NCBI GenBank assembly: GCA_025361865.1
Contig: JANYJH010000396.1
Span: 1 to 32,678 of the forward strand
Direction of reading: 5' to 3'
DNA length: 32,678 nt
DNA from: Phragmitibacter sp.
GTDB lineage: Bacteria; Verrucomicrobiota; Verrucomicrobiia; Verrucomicrobiales; Verrucomicrobiaceae
Below are positions 15,753 through 24,912 of this stretch, in pieces. The first letter of the stretch is position 1. Each line of letters opens with the position of its first letter. Both the position numbers and the translations under genes were made by a program. A model generated the notes under the pieces. The model did not search any database and had not been told where the DNA came from. It saw only the letters and a program-made list of their open reading frames with translations.

Positions 15753-18700
15753 ATGTTCTCATTCCTTCAGCACTCGGGGAGCGCGCGCGTCTCGCGGAGA
15801 ACCTCTTGGGTGGTGATGATTTGTTTGTGCTTCACGGTGTCAGCAATAGCCGACACTCCATGGTCTCCGAAGGAATCTCGTCTCGCCAGTGAGTATCTGA
15901 ATTTGCTCGTGGAAAAGCCGGAGTATGGGCGGGTATTGGATCTGCTTTGGGAGCTTTATGACAAGCACGGTTCGACGGCGTTTCTCCTGGAGAGCATCGC
16001 GGCTCAGGCAAAGAAGCAGGAGCATTCGAGCGTGATCTTGGTTCATGCTCACTTGCTGCGCAAAGCGGGGAAAACCAAAGAGGCTACGGCGCGCTATGAA
16101 GAGGTGCTGAAGGCGGAGCCGAAGAATGCCGTGGCTCTGCGGGCGATGACGGATCTCACGCTAGAGAATGGAAATCGTGAGGCGGCGTTGGATTTCCTGA
16201 AACGCTTTACGGATACTTATCCGGCTAACGATGCCGCAAGATCGCCGTTGCTCATTGAGAGCGGGAAGCTGCTCGCGGACAGTGGCAAGTTTGATGAAGC
16301 GGCGACCACTTGGGAGAAGGCGGCGACGTTGCAGCCGGCCAATGCGGCGCTGGCACGGGAAGTCGCGCAGCTCATGCTGGGCGCGGGTTTGTTAGATCGG
16401 GCGCTGGTGTTTTATCGGCAACTGGCGAAGGCGGATGATCCGGCCAAGCGATTGGATGCGCTGTTTGATCTGTCCCGTATGGAAGAGCAGGCGGATCACT
16501 TTCCACAGGCTGTCACGGCGCTGCGAGAAGGGCTGGCGCTGCTGCATTTCAAAGACTGGCGCTATCAGCAGTTCTTCTTCCGTTTGGTCAAGGCGCATGA
16601 GCGTTTCGGCCAGCTCGACTTGTTAAAAACGGAGCTGCTGAAGGCGGCCAACACGCAGCCGCAACTGGAGAAGGCGCTGGCAGACATAGCCACTTTTTCT
16701 GAGCTAACGGTGGATGCGGATGAGCGAATGAAGTGGTTGCGTGAACTGGTGAAGCAGTTCCCTGAGGCCGCAGAGTATCGCTGGAAACTGGTGGGTTCGT
16801 TGTTGGATCATGATGGGTATCAGGAGGCCGCGAAGCTGCTTGATGAGAAGCTGAAGAATGACGATGCGGATGCGCCATCACTGGTGTTGCTGCGTTGCCT
16901 TGCTCACCTACGCGCGGGTGAGCAAGACAAGGCCGTCGTGCGGCTTCGCAGGCTCTTCGCAGCTCAGGGCGGTAACGCGGATGTGGAGAAGCAAATCCTC
17001 GCGTTCGCCCATGAAAAATCATTGGATGAAGTCGTGGAAACGGTGCTCAGAGCACGCATTGCCCGTGATCCTGAGAAGCCGGATGCGGTGTTTGAATTGG
17101 CCGCATTTTATCGGGCACGGCAGAACAGCGGCGCGCTGAAGAAGCTGCTTGATGACTACGCACTGAATGCGGGTCCAAGCCCGAAGTCGAAGCAGGAACA
17201 TGTGAACCAAGTGGCCGCATTCCTTTCCAGCGGGCCGGATTCCCAAGCTGCTGAAGAAGCCGCCCGAAACGCCGCTTCGCAAAACGAAGCGGGCCGGGAA
17301 GAACAGCTTCGTCTGGCTGATGTGCTGGCGCAAAACGGGAAGACCGATGAAGCGCAGACCTTGCTGGAAAAGGCGTGGACGCTGAGTGAGAACACCGAGA
17401 AACGCATGGATGTGGACGAGCGAATCTTCTCGCTCCTAGCGGGTGAAGAAGCTCCTCGACCGCACGTTGCCGTGGAAGCGAACACTGTCTTCAAGATGCC
17501 AGCGATGTTCACGGGAGAGGGCTTTGGAACAGATACGCCCACGGAGAAGAAGACAGCGATTCCTGATGCCGCGCTCGACTATGCAGCGGCGCTCCATTTT
17601 GAAATTATCGCTCATCCATCCAAGCTGCTTTCCCTGCTTCAGGATGAAGCTTTACCACAGGTGCTTTCGTGGCCTGATGTGCTGATGATTCCGGCCTGGC
17701 AGAAGTTCGCGGAAGGCATCATGCCCACGACAGCAGAGCGCACCTTGCGGGCGGCTTGGTGGTGCTTCCGAACGGAGCAAGTGGACGCGGCTTATGTTTT
17801 ATTGCAACGGCTCAGGTATGATGAAAAGGGCAAGCCACGGCCTTCTTCACTGGAGATCGAAAAGCTGCTGCTTGACATCGCTTTGACAGACAAGAACCGA
17901 ATGCTCGCCTTGCGTCAGCTCAAGCTGCTCTCAAGCCTCGACGCGGCCAATCGCCCCGCCTATCAGCGGCGATTGTCTGAACAGCTCTTGGAAATGGCTG
18001 CCGATCCGCCACCGAGAAATGATCACGAGCGCGCGGTGAGTTTTTGGTTCCGCTCGCAGGCCACGAGCATCTTGGAAGGATTGTTCAAAGAAGACCCGCA
18101 GAACGAAGCGGTCATCTCTGCGCTGGCTCAGTGCTACACTGTGGACGGCAAGCGCAAGGAAGCGCTGGCCTTATGGGAAAAGGCTTCGCAAAGCATGAAG
18201 GGCAATGCCGGGCCGATGCTGGAGCGCTATGCAGAAGCGCTCATCGCCCAAAGAAAATTCAAAGAGTTCATGGAAGTGCAGCTCCGGCTGCTGGAGTCCG
18301 AGACCGATGTGAAGCGTCGTCGTGAGCTCTTTGAGCGAGCCTTGCAGCGCATGATTTCTGCGGACTCCTTTCAAGGCGATCTTCCTGATGAAGAGAAGCA
18401 AAAGCGGCTGGACATGGTGGCCACGCCATTGAAGGACCGCACCCGGCGCTACCCGTTCGATGGCTTCTGGCATGAGGCTTTGGCGGGCGTTTATGAGAAA
18501 GCGGATGATGCGATGAAGGCCTTCGCGGAGATGAAGCAGGCATACTACACTTCGCCAGATACGCCGTTCTCACTGGATCAACTTCGGGCCGCCGCGCTCA
18601 AAGTGGGCGACCTCAAAAGCGCGATCTATTTCCAGAAGCAGGTCGCCGCCAGCGCGGCTGCCAAAGAAGAAGCGGGCGAGTGGCGACAGCTCGTGCAGTT

Positions 18701-21700
18701 ACTCGAACAGGACTTCCGCATGAATGAAGCGGACCAGGCGCGGCGTCGGCTGGAAGCCCGTTTCTCACAGGACCCCATCGCTTTGGAAGAGCTGGCGAAG
18801 TATTATGGTGAGACGGGCCAAGACGATGCGGCGCGGCGTGTGGATGAACAGATCGCGAGGGTGCGGTCTTGGGATGGCAAGGCGCTGCTTCAGCTCGCAC
18901 TCACTCAAAAAAGACTGGGCGATATGAAAGCATCTGAGAAGACTTTGCGACAGCTTCTCGCCGCTGTCTCGAGTGCTCCGTTGCCTGAGAATACGCCTGC
19001 AGAGAAGTGGCCGTGGCCTTTGTGGGATGATCACAAAAGCAATACCGCAGCATCCACGAATCTGTTGATGGCCTTGGAGAACTGCCCCGGTCTGGAGCAG
19101 TTGGAACGCGAACGGGTGCGCAGCTTTTTGAGCCTGCCACGAGGTGAATTTGCGGAGGTGCCGGAAGAGCCGCTGCCACTGCGTTTGCGGGCGATAGAGG
19201 AGTTGGCGAAACTACTTCCTGCGAAGATGCCGGTGCTGCCTATGGAGATCGAAAGAATGTGGGCTGACTACTACTCAGGTCACGGCCCAGAGTTCATCGC
19301 AGCGATCCTGCCTCGACTAGCGAACACGGATTCGCTGGAAGGAAAATTCCTCTTCGTCTGGCTCGGCGTGCGTTCGCACAGCGTGGCGGAGGTGCTGGCC
19401 TGGGTGAAGCAGAAGGACTTGCCGGAGCAGCGTCGGCGCTTACGCAAAGGGTTGGTGCAAGCCGTGACGAATGTCTTCGCGGATGATGAGGCTTTTGCTT
19501 TCACGAAGACCGATGTGGAAGCGCTGGGTGCGTCTGGCTTGTTCAGCAATACCGAACTCATTGATGTGGCGCGGAAGCTGGACATGCATCGCCGCCATGA
19601 TCTCGCGCTGGTGCTCGGCGAAGCGGCGAAGCTCAATGCGCCTTCGTTCGAAGCCATGTATGCGCTGTTTCTTTCAAATATTGCCGAGTCAGCGGGCCGC
19701 GTGGAGGAGCAACGGCGCTATCTGATGGAGGTCTGGCGGGCGCCTTTAATCGCATCGAAGGCCAGCACTTATGACCCCTTCCTGCAAAGCTTCACGAAGC
19801 TCTATCGGCTGGCGAAGACGGCGGAAGAGCGCGGTCAGTTACTGAGTGATTCTTGGTCGCGATTAAAAGCGCTGCCGCCTTCCGCGCAGGGCACTTTACG
19901 TGAAGCACGGCTGCTTGGCCTGGCGGGCGCGACTGAGGCCAGCGCAGATCGGCTCGCTCGTTTCTTCAGTGCCGACTTCATCGCTTCGCATAACTTTGCT
20001 GATCCGCTCATCGGTCGGATGGAGCCCGGCGCGGTGCCGCTCGGTTCGCGTGTGGATGATCAAAACATGCTGCATAGCTATTGGGAAGAGGCTCGCGAGT
20101 GGGGCATGATGCTTCAGCAGGATGGGCTGACCGGAGCGCTGACGCAGGTGGATTCCATTATGAACTGGCGCAATGGCGGCGTGGCGCTTGGCATGAAGGG
20201 AAACCGCGATTTCGGTGGTTGGCAAAACCAATCGCTTATCCGTCAGCTCCGCTTTCTGAGTTTCCCAGAACGCATCCGTATCATCCGTCAGCAACTGGCC
20301 ACGGACGACTCGGTTGAGTTCATGATGGAGCTCGGTTCGTTCTTGGAATCCCAAGGCCTCACGCGGGAAAGCGTGGAGGTTTATCGCAGGCTTCCAGATC
20401 GTGCTCCATCGAACGCGGAGTATTGTGAGAGCTTCACGCGATCATGCGAGAACTCTTGGGATCTGACTCCGGCGCTGCCTTATCTGGAGCGGCTTTTTGA
20501 CCCAGCTACGGACCCAGTCTTCAAGCCGCTCACGCTAAACTTTGAAGTCCTGCGAGAGAAGCACGCACACTTTCTTTCGATGCTGCATGATGAGCCGCGG
20601 CTGCGCGCGCTGGCCTTCCGCAAGGTATCGCCCAAGGTTCAACAAGGTCGCGTTCCAGAGGAGGTGCCTTACTTGAAAGAGCTGGCCTTGCTGCTGGAAA
20701 ATCAAGGCGACAAGGCGGGTGCATTGGCCGCATGGGAGCAGCTTAGTTCATTGTTCAAAGAAGAGCACGAGGCTTCGTATCGGCGTGCGCTGATCCTGAA
20801 TGAACAGGGTAACAAGACGCGCGCGCTGGAGGCCCTGCGAACCATTCCTCAGACCACCGCGTGGCGGGATGCGACTCGATTGGCGCTGCCTCTTCATGCG
20901 AAGCTGGTCGCTGAAGGGGGGCTTTGGGATGAGGTGCGAGAGCTAATGAATGCGGTGACGGGCGTGACCGGAAAGAACGGCGTGGTCTCTTCCTTGCAAG
21001 TAAATGGAGCCATCACGCTCAGCTCGGTGCTCGCTCAATATCAGCGCCAGACGGAGGCGCAAAACCTTCTCATCCGCGCCGAGCGCTCGGCTCGTGAAGG
21101 CAGTGATCGCTTCCGTCTGCGCATGGAACAGCTCAAGCTGGTCTCGGCAGATACGGCTTGGAATCCAACTCAGGAACAGCCCAGGATCACCGCACTGCTT
21201 CGCACGGAACTGACTGATAGCGACGCTCTAAAGAGCTTCGTGGACTGGCTGACGCATGAGTCCGAAGGCCCCCGCGCGAAGGCTTGGATCAGCGAGCTTC
21301 GTCGTCAATCACCCATGACTGTGAACGCTGCACTGGGTCTGTGTGCCTTTGCGAAAGAGCTGGAGGAGAAGGACGCGCCATTGTCAGCCGCCGTTTGGCT
21401 GAAGGGCAAAGACTCGCTGCACATCGCGCAGACACTTGCCGTAGAAACGCTGCTCGCTCAAGGCAAGCCGCAATGGGCTTACAGCATTGCGCTTGCTGGC
21501 ATGAGCCCGCAGTTTATAGAGTCGCCACTTATGGTCCGCGTGCTTGCCGCGATGCAGGACCGACACGGAATGAATGAGATGTTCGCGAAGCTCGTCCGGC
21601 TCAGCTTCCCCGGTGGCGCACAGGCCGTGGAGATGTGTGAAGCCTTCGCCGCCGCCGGACGCAACGATCTGGCCGATGAACTCTACGCGCTCGCGCTCCA

Positions 21701-21959
21701 GCAAGTGCAGGGCACGGCGACGAATTATCCAAAGCTCATCGAGTCCTATGCGCGCTACCTCATCACGCAGCATCGCTTTGAACAAGCGGAGACATTGCTC
21801 GTGAAGGAGAACGCGGGCCTCACGACTGGCCTCGCGAAGATGGTGCTCGATCTCTATCGCGGCTGGGGACGGCTGGGCGCGCTGGAGAAGGAGTTGGAGA
21901 AGTTTCATCTGCCCATCGGCGTCTTAAGTGAGGCGCGGTATCTGGCGGCGAGAAAGTAG
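15753..21959 (+). CDS. giant exported tetratricopeptide-repeat protein (2068 aa)
   Basis: The N terminus is a signal peptide (Arg residues at 12-16, hydrophobic 18-30, cleavage probably SAIA-DTPW at 33/34). The rest is almost entirely helical. TPR or TPR-like repeats are clear at about 93-270 (KTKEATARYEEVLKAEP, GKFDEAATTWEKAATLQP), around 780-815 (DPQNEAVISALAQCYT), about 1640-1700 (GALAAWEQLSSLF) and near 2005-2050. More degenerate helical repeats fill the gaps. No catalytic domain or C-terminal anchor is visible. It is probably a periplasmic or surface scaffold. A lipoprotein gene follows after 68 bp. A later start at 15816 would remove the basic part of the signal, so I prefer 15753. Coding is uninterrupted, so its size is not a frameshift artefact. 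Confidence 0.9.
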   Translation: MFSFLQHSGSARVSRRTSWVVMICLCFTVSAIADTPWSPKESRLASEYLNLLVEKPEYGRVLDLLWELYDKHGSTAFLLESIAAQAKKQEHSSVILVHAHLLRKAGKTKEATARYEEVLKAEPKNAVALRAMTDLTLENGNREAALDFLKRFTDTYPANDAARSPLLIESGKLLADSGKFDEAATTWEKAATLQPANAALAREVAQLMLGAGLLDRALVFYRQLAKADDPAKRLDALFDLSRMEEQADHFPQAVTALREGLALLHFKDWRYQQFFFRLVKAHERFGQLDLLKTELLKAANTQPQLEKALADIATFSELTVDADERMKWLRELVKQFPEAAEYRWKLVGSLLDHDGYQEAAKLLDEKLKNDDADAPSLVLLRCLAHLRAGEQDKAVVRLRRLFAAQGGNADVEKQILAFAHEKSLDEVVETVLRARIARDPEKPDAVFELAAFYRARQNSGALKKLLDDYALNAGPSPKSKQEHVNQVAAFLSSGPDSQAAEEAARNAASQNEAGREEQLRLADVLAQNGKTDEAQTLLEKAWTLSENTEKRMDVDERIFSLLAGEEAPRPHVAVEANTVFKMPAMFTGEGFGTDTPTEKKTAIPDAALDYAAALHFEIIAHPSKLLSLLQDEALPQVLSWPDVLMIPAWQKFAEGIMPTTAERTLRAAWWCFRTEQVDAAYVLLQRLRYDEKGKPRPSSLEIEKLLLDIALTDKNRMLALRQLKLLSSLDAANRPAYQRRLSEQLLEMAADPPPRNDHERAVSFWFRSQATSILEGLFKEDPQNEAVISALAQCYTVDGKRKEALALWEKASQSMKGNAGPMLERYAEALIAQRKFKEFMEVQLRLLESETDVKRRRELFERALQRMISADSFQGDLPDEEKQKRLDMVATPLKDRTRRYPFDGFWHEALAGVYEKADDAMKAFAEMKQAYYTSPDTPFSLDQLRAAALKVGDLKSAIYFQKQVAASAAAKEEAGEWRQLVQLLEQDFRMNEADQARRRLEARFSQDPIALEELAKYYGETGQDDAARRVDEQIARVRSWDGKALLQLALTQKRLGDMKASEKTLRQLLAAVSSAPLPENTPAEKWPWPLWDDHKSNTAASTNLLMALENCPGLEQLERERVRSFLSLPRGEFAEVPEEPLPLRLRAIEELAKLLPAKMPVLPMEIERMWADYYSGHGPEFIAAILPRLANTDSLEGKFLFVWLGVRSHSVAEVLAWVKQKDLPEQRRRLRKGLVQAVTNVFADDEAFAFTKTDVEALGASGLFSNTELIDVARKLDMHRRHDLALVLGEAAKLNAPSFEAMYALFLSNIAESAGRVEEQRRYLMEVWRAPLIASKASTYDPFLQSFTKLYRLAKTAEERGQLLSDSWSRLKALPPSAQGTLREARLLGLAGATEASADRLARFFSADFIASHNFADPLIGRMEPGAVPLGSRVDDQNMLHSYWEEAREWGMMLQQDGLTGALTQVDSIMNWRNGGVALGMKGNRDFGGWQNQSLIRQLRFLSFPERIRIIRQQLATDDSVEFMMELGSFLESQGLTRESVEVYRRLPDRAPSNAEYCESFTRSCENSWDLTPALPYLERLFDPATDPVFKPLTLNFEVLREKHAHFLSMLHDEPRLRALAFRKVSPKVQQGRVPEEVPYLKELALLLENQGDKAGALAAWEQLSSLFKEEHEASYRRALILNEQGNKTRALEALRTIPQTTAWRDATRLALPLHAKLVAEGGLWDEVRELMNAVTGVTGKNGVVSSLQVNGAITLSSVLAQYQRQTEAQNLLIRAERSAREGSDRFRLRMEQLKLVSADTAWNPTQEQPRITALLRTELTDSDALKSFVDWLTHESEGPRAKAWISELRRQSPMTVNAALGLCAFAKELEEKDAPLSAAVWLKGKDSLHIAQTLAVETLLAQGKPQWAYSIALAGMSPQFIESPLMVRVLAAMQDRHGMNEMFAKLVRLSFPGGAQAVEMCEAFAAAGRNDLADELYALALQQVQGTATNYPKLIESYARYLITQHRFEQAETLLVKENAGLTTGLAKMVLDLYRGWGRLGALEKELEKFHLPIGVLSEARYLAARK

Positions 21960-22027
21960 TGGCCGCATTCCGCCCACCCTACTTTTGATTCCCATTCTCC
22001 CTTCTCTCCATTATCCTTCAGCTATTC

Positions 22028-22603
22028 ATGCGCAACTCAGTCACACTCGCCACCCTCGTTTGCTCTGGTTTGCTCATGAGTTGTGCGGGCCATCACCAGA
22101 AAAACAAGGAAGATGACAGCGTCGGCATTAAGGTTCACGCGGACGATAGCATCGCCCGGCAGAGCATGAAGAAGATGCAGGCTGGGGTCTTGAGCCCCTT
22201 GGATAAGAAAGTCTTCAGCGCCCGCAACGCTTATTCCACCAGCACTTTCCACACGAAGGATTTCACGGGTGCCAAATCATTCACGGGAGCGGGCGGCACT
22301 TTCAAAACGAAGGACTTCGCGCAGGCGGGTAAGAAGGATGACTTTGCCAACAAGCCGTTCGCGCGCGCTGACGAAAAGAGTCGGTTGGCCGAGAAGCAGT
22401 TCACCACCAAGGACAGCTCTTACAACGGTCGGGCCAGCCGTGACAACGAGAAAGCGTTCTCTGGCGGTAAGGATCAATACCACATCAAGGATGATCCTTT
22501 GGCAGAGAAAGCCGCGAAGAAAGCGGTCAAGCCCTTGCTCACCGGGGGCACCGGTAAGTCCATGACGGAAGAGGATGTGCGGAGGATGCTAAATAAGCAG
22601 TAG
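22028..22603 (+). CDS. lipoprotein with repeated TKDF-type motifs
   Basis: This 191-residue protein has a lipobox LMSC at 16-19, so Cys19 would be lipidated after SPase II cleavage. The mature part is Lys-rich and probably disordered, with spaced short repeats: FHTKDFTGAKSF, FKTKDFAQAG, FTTKDSS, YHIKDDP. The C terminus (SMTEEDVRRMLNKQ) looks like a short helix. No catalytic motif is visible. The repeat style resembles lipoproteins I associate with Verrucomicrobia, but no function is known to me. It follows the giant TPR gene by 68 bp and may be co-transcribed with it. Confidence 0.8.
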   Translation: MRNSVTLATLVCSGLLMSCAGHHQKNKEDDSVGIKVHADDSIARQSMKKMQAGVLSPLDKKVFSARNAYSTSTFHTKDFTGAKSFTGAGGTFKTKDFAQAGKKDDFANKPFARADEKSRLAEKQFTTKDSSYNGRASRDNEKAFSGGKDQYHIKDDPLAEKAAKKAVKPLLTGGTGKSMTEEDVRRMLNKQ

Positions 22604-22688
22604 CACTGGAGCACGCTCCCTAAAAGGATGCGTCAAGCGGGCACGCTGGCTCGTAAAATCGTTTACTTAACTCCAATCCACTCTCAAA

Positions 22689-23864
22689 ATGTCCGACATG
22701 ATTCCCGTGCAACTCTCCGCTATCGAGCGCACCTTCCCACCGTTTGATCTTGCACGTTTGTTGCACACGGTTTTTGAACCCACCTTCGGGCGTCGCATCT
22801 GTATCCTGATTGATCTGCCAGATCTCAGCGAGGCTAAGGGTTGTGCATTCCTTGAGAACCCGGCACGGCCTATCCAGAAGCAGGCGCATGATAATTTCTT
22901 TAAGGTGCTCAATGACGATGTCATGGACCGCTTGGGGATGGTGGGCGGAGAGATGTTCGCCTATGAACAGACGGGCGGCAGTAACTTGGACATGCCGGAC
23001 CTTTGCGTGAACATGTGCGGAAAGGAACTGAGCCTGGAGAAGGATGTTTACCCGAATTACGACATCATTCTCTGCATCTCCACCTTTAGCGCGACTGCGC
23101 CGCTGACGGCCTTTGCCAAGCAATACGGCTTCCGAGGCGCGACGCTGCATGGGGTTAATGACGTCATCCTGAGCACGGGACTGGCGGTTGATTATTACGA
23201 GGTCAGCCGCGATGCCGAGAAGCTTCGTCTCGCGATGACGAAGGCAGATTGGGTGGAAGTGGATTTCACGGTGGACGGCCATGATCCGATGACCGTGCGC
23301 TTGCAGCTCGATGGCCAAGAGGCGCAAAAGAGCCACGGTCTCTGTCAAGGTGATACGCCGGATGTGGCGAACCTGCCAGCCGGTGAAGTTTATTTCGTGC
23401 CTACGGGTGCCGAGGGCGCTTTCCCGCTGAAGTATGAAGACGGAACGCTGGGCCGACTGACGGTTACGGGCGGACGCATCATCAAGACCGAACTCATTGA
23501 GGGCAAGCAATCCACCATTGATGAGCACAATCGGAAGCTCATGGACGATCCCATGACGGGGGTGCTCGGAGAGCTGGGCTTTGGCACGCAAGTGCTGCCA
23601 GTTTCTGGTGCGGATATTCAGGATGAAAAAGTGCTGGGAACCTGCCATCTGGCCACGGGCCGCGATGATCATCTGGGCGGTCACATCACGCCGGATCTCT
23701 TCAAGCGCCGCCAAAACGCCACGCATGATGACATCCTCTTTGCACCGCACAAGACGCCGAACTTCGACATCAAACAGGCCCGCATGAGCAAGGGCGGCAA
23801 GGTGGAGGTCTTGATCGAGCACTTCCAGCCCGCCGCGTATCTGCGCGCGGCGCTCGCGGGTTGA
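22689..23864 (+). CDS. M29-like metallo-aminopeptidase family protein
   Basis: This 391-residue cytoplasmic protein has a C-terminal half carrying the M29 (aminopeptidase T/AmpS) ligand set in the right order: Glu233 (PAGEVYFVP), Glu295 (GELGFGT), His320 (GTCHLATG), and His346 and Asp348 (THDDI). M29 enzymes bind two metal ions and remove N-terminal residues from peptides. The N-terminal half (about 1-150) is divergent from ordinary AmpS, with CVNMCGKEL and ILCISTFSAT blocks. Peptidase activity is therefore likely, but specificity is open. The ATG at 22689 gives the family-like length. An inverted repeat suited to transcript termination follows at 23867-23943. Confidence 0.75.
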   Translation: MSDMIPVQLSAIERTFPPFDLARLLHTVFEPTFGRRICILIDLPDLSEAKGCAFLENPARPIQKQAHDNFFKVLNDDVMDRLGMVGGEMFAYEQTGGSNLDMPDLCVNMCGKELSLEKDVYPNYDIILCISTFSATAPLTAFAKQYGFRGATLHGVNDVILSTGLAVDYYEVSRDAEKLRLAMTKADWVEVDFTVDGHDPMTVRLQLDGQEAQKSHGLCQGDTPDVANLPAGEVYFVPTGAEGAFPLKYEDGTLGRLTVTGGRIIKTELIEGKQSTIDEHNRKLMDDPMTGVLGELGFGTQVLPVSGADIQDEKVLGTCHLATGRDDHLGGHITPDLFKRRQNATHDDILFAPHKTPNFDIKQARMSKGGKVEVLIEHFQPAAYLRAALAG

Positions 23865-23866
23865 TA

Positions 23867-23943
23867 GTTGACCGTGAAGTCGCGAAGGAATAAGGATGAT
23901 CTAAGAGGAGCGAGAGCTTAAAAATTTCGCGTCCTCGCGGTTG
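23867..23943 (+). terminator. long imperfect hairpin after the M29-like gene
   Basis: The arms at 23868-23886 and 23925-23943 can pair at 17 of 19 positions counting G-U pairs, with a 38-nt spacer. The arms carry an ACCGYGARG-NCGCGAA pattern that looks like dispersed intergenic repeats. No U tract follows. It could be a repeat element or a transcript-end structure. Confidence 0.4.
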
Positions 23944-24010
23944 ATCCAAGCGCCACTGGGTGCCTCGTGCCTGTTGCCTTTGGGCCTATTCCTGCTTCTG
24001 TGACCCCCGC

Positions 24011-24910
24011 ATGAAATTCGTCAGCACACTTTTGGACTACTCTCTCTGGCCCGCCATCTTCGGTGGTGCCTTGGCCATCACCTACACGGGCCTATCGCAT
24101 GGCTACGAGATCACCGGTTTTTTAATCGCCTACTTCTGTGTGGCCATTTCGTTGTTCATCCTTGAGCGCGTGCGCCCCCATGAGAAGGTCTGGCATGAGA
24201 ACGATGGGCAGATGCCGCATGATCTGGGGCATACCTTGCTCACGAAAGTCATGGTGGAAGTGACCATCATCACACTCACCGCCGTGGGCATCATGAAGGG
24301 GACGGAGAGTAGGCAAAGTGGTGTTTTCTGGCCCGGTCATTGGCCAGTCGTGGCGCAAGTAGCGCTCGGCTTGGTGGTCTCGGAGTTCGGTCTCTACTGG
24401 GCGCATCGAATCGCTCACGAATGGATGCCGCTTTGGCGCTTCCACGCGCTGCATCACAGTCCGGTCCGCCTCTGGTTCTTCAACACAGGCCGCTTTCACT
24501 TTGTGGACACGATCAAGAGTATGCTCTTCGGGATGCCACTGCTCATCATCGTAGGCGCTCCGATGCCTGTCTTCTTCTGGGGTAGCTCGATCACGGCTTT
24601 CATCGGCATCTTGACGCACTGCAATGTGCAGATGCGTTTCGGCTGGTTGAATTACCTCTTCAATACACCGGGGCTGCATCGCTGGCATCACTCGATGGAC
24701 CTTCGTGAAGGGAACAAGAACTACGGCGAGAATCTGGTGCTCTGGGATCTGATCTTCGGCACATTCTTTGATGACGCTGCACGTCGGCCCCCGGTGAAGA
24801 TCGGTATTAAAGAAGCCATCCCCCAGACCTTCTTCCAGCAACTCGCCGCGCCGTTCTATTGGAAGCGCTATCAGGCTGAAGCCAAGGCGCGGCTGGAGAG
24901 CAAAATTTGA
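24011..24910 (+). CDS. fatty-acid hydroxylase/sterol-desaturase family membrane protein
   Basis: This 299-residue membrane di-iron oxygenase has the three His boxes HRIAH (132-136), HALHH (145-149) and HRWHH (223-227), plus His203 (THCN). Hydrophobic segments lie at about 12-50, 73-95, 108-130 and 167-200. The family hydroxylates or desaturates lipids, sterols, carotenoids and alkylglycerols using O2; the substrate cannot be told. I chose the ATG at 24011 because the in-frame GTG at 23960 adds 17 residues without family character. The stop at 24908-24910 is 2 bp before the next ATG, so it is tightly coupled to the methyltransferase gene. Confidence 0.9.
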   Translation: MKFVSTLLDYSLWPAIFGGALAITYTGLSHGYEITGFLIAYFCVAISLFILERVRPHEKVWHENDGQMPHDLGHTLLTKVMVEVTIITLTAVGIMKGTESRQSGVFWPGHWPVVAQVALGLVVSEFGLYWAHRIAHEWMPLWRFHALHHSPVRLWFFNTGRFHFVDTIKSMLFGMPLLIIVGAPMPVFFWGSSITAFIGILTHCNVQMRFGWLNYLFNTPGLHRWHHSMDLREGNKNYGENLVLWDLIFGTFFDDAARRPPVKIGIKEAIPQTFFQQLAAPFYWKRYQAEAKARLESKI

Positions 24911-24912
24911 CG

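Noticed and set aside
22620-23822. 400-codon open frame on the minus strand opposite the M29-like gene
   Set aside because: The plus strand carries the complete M29 ligand set. The minus product has no domain or signal and covers the gene almost exactly, as expected for a shadow.
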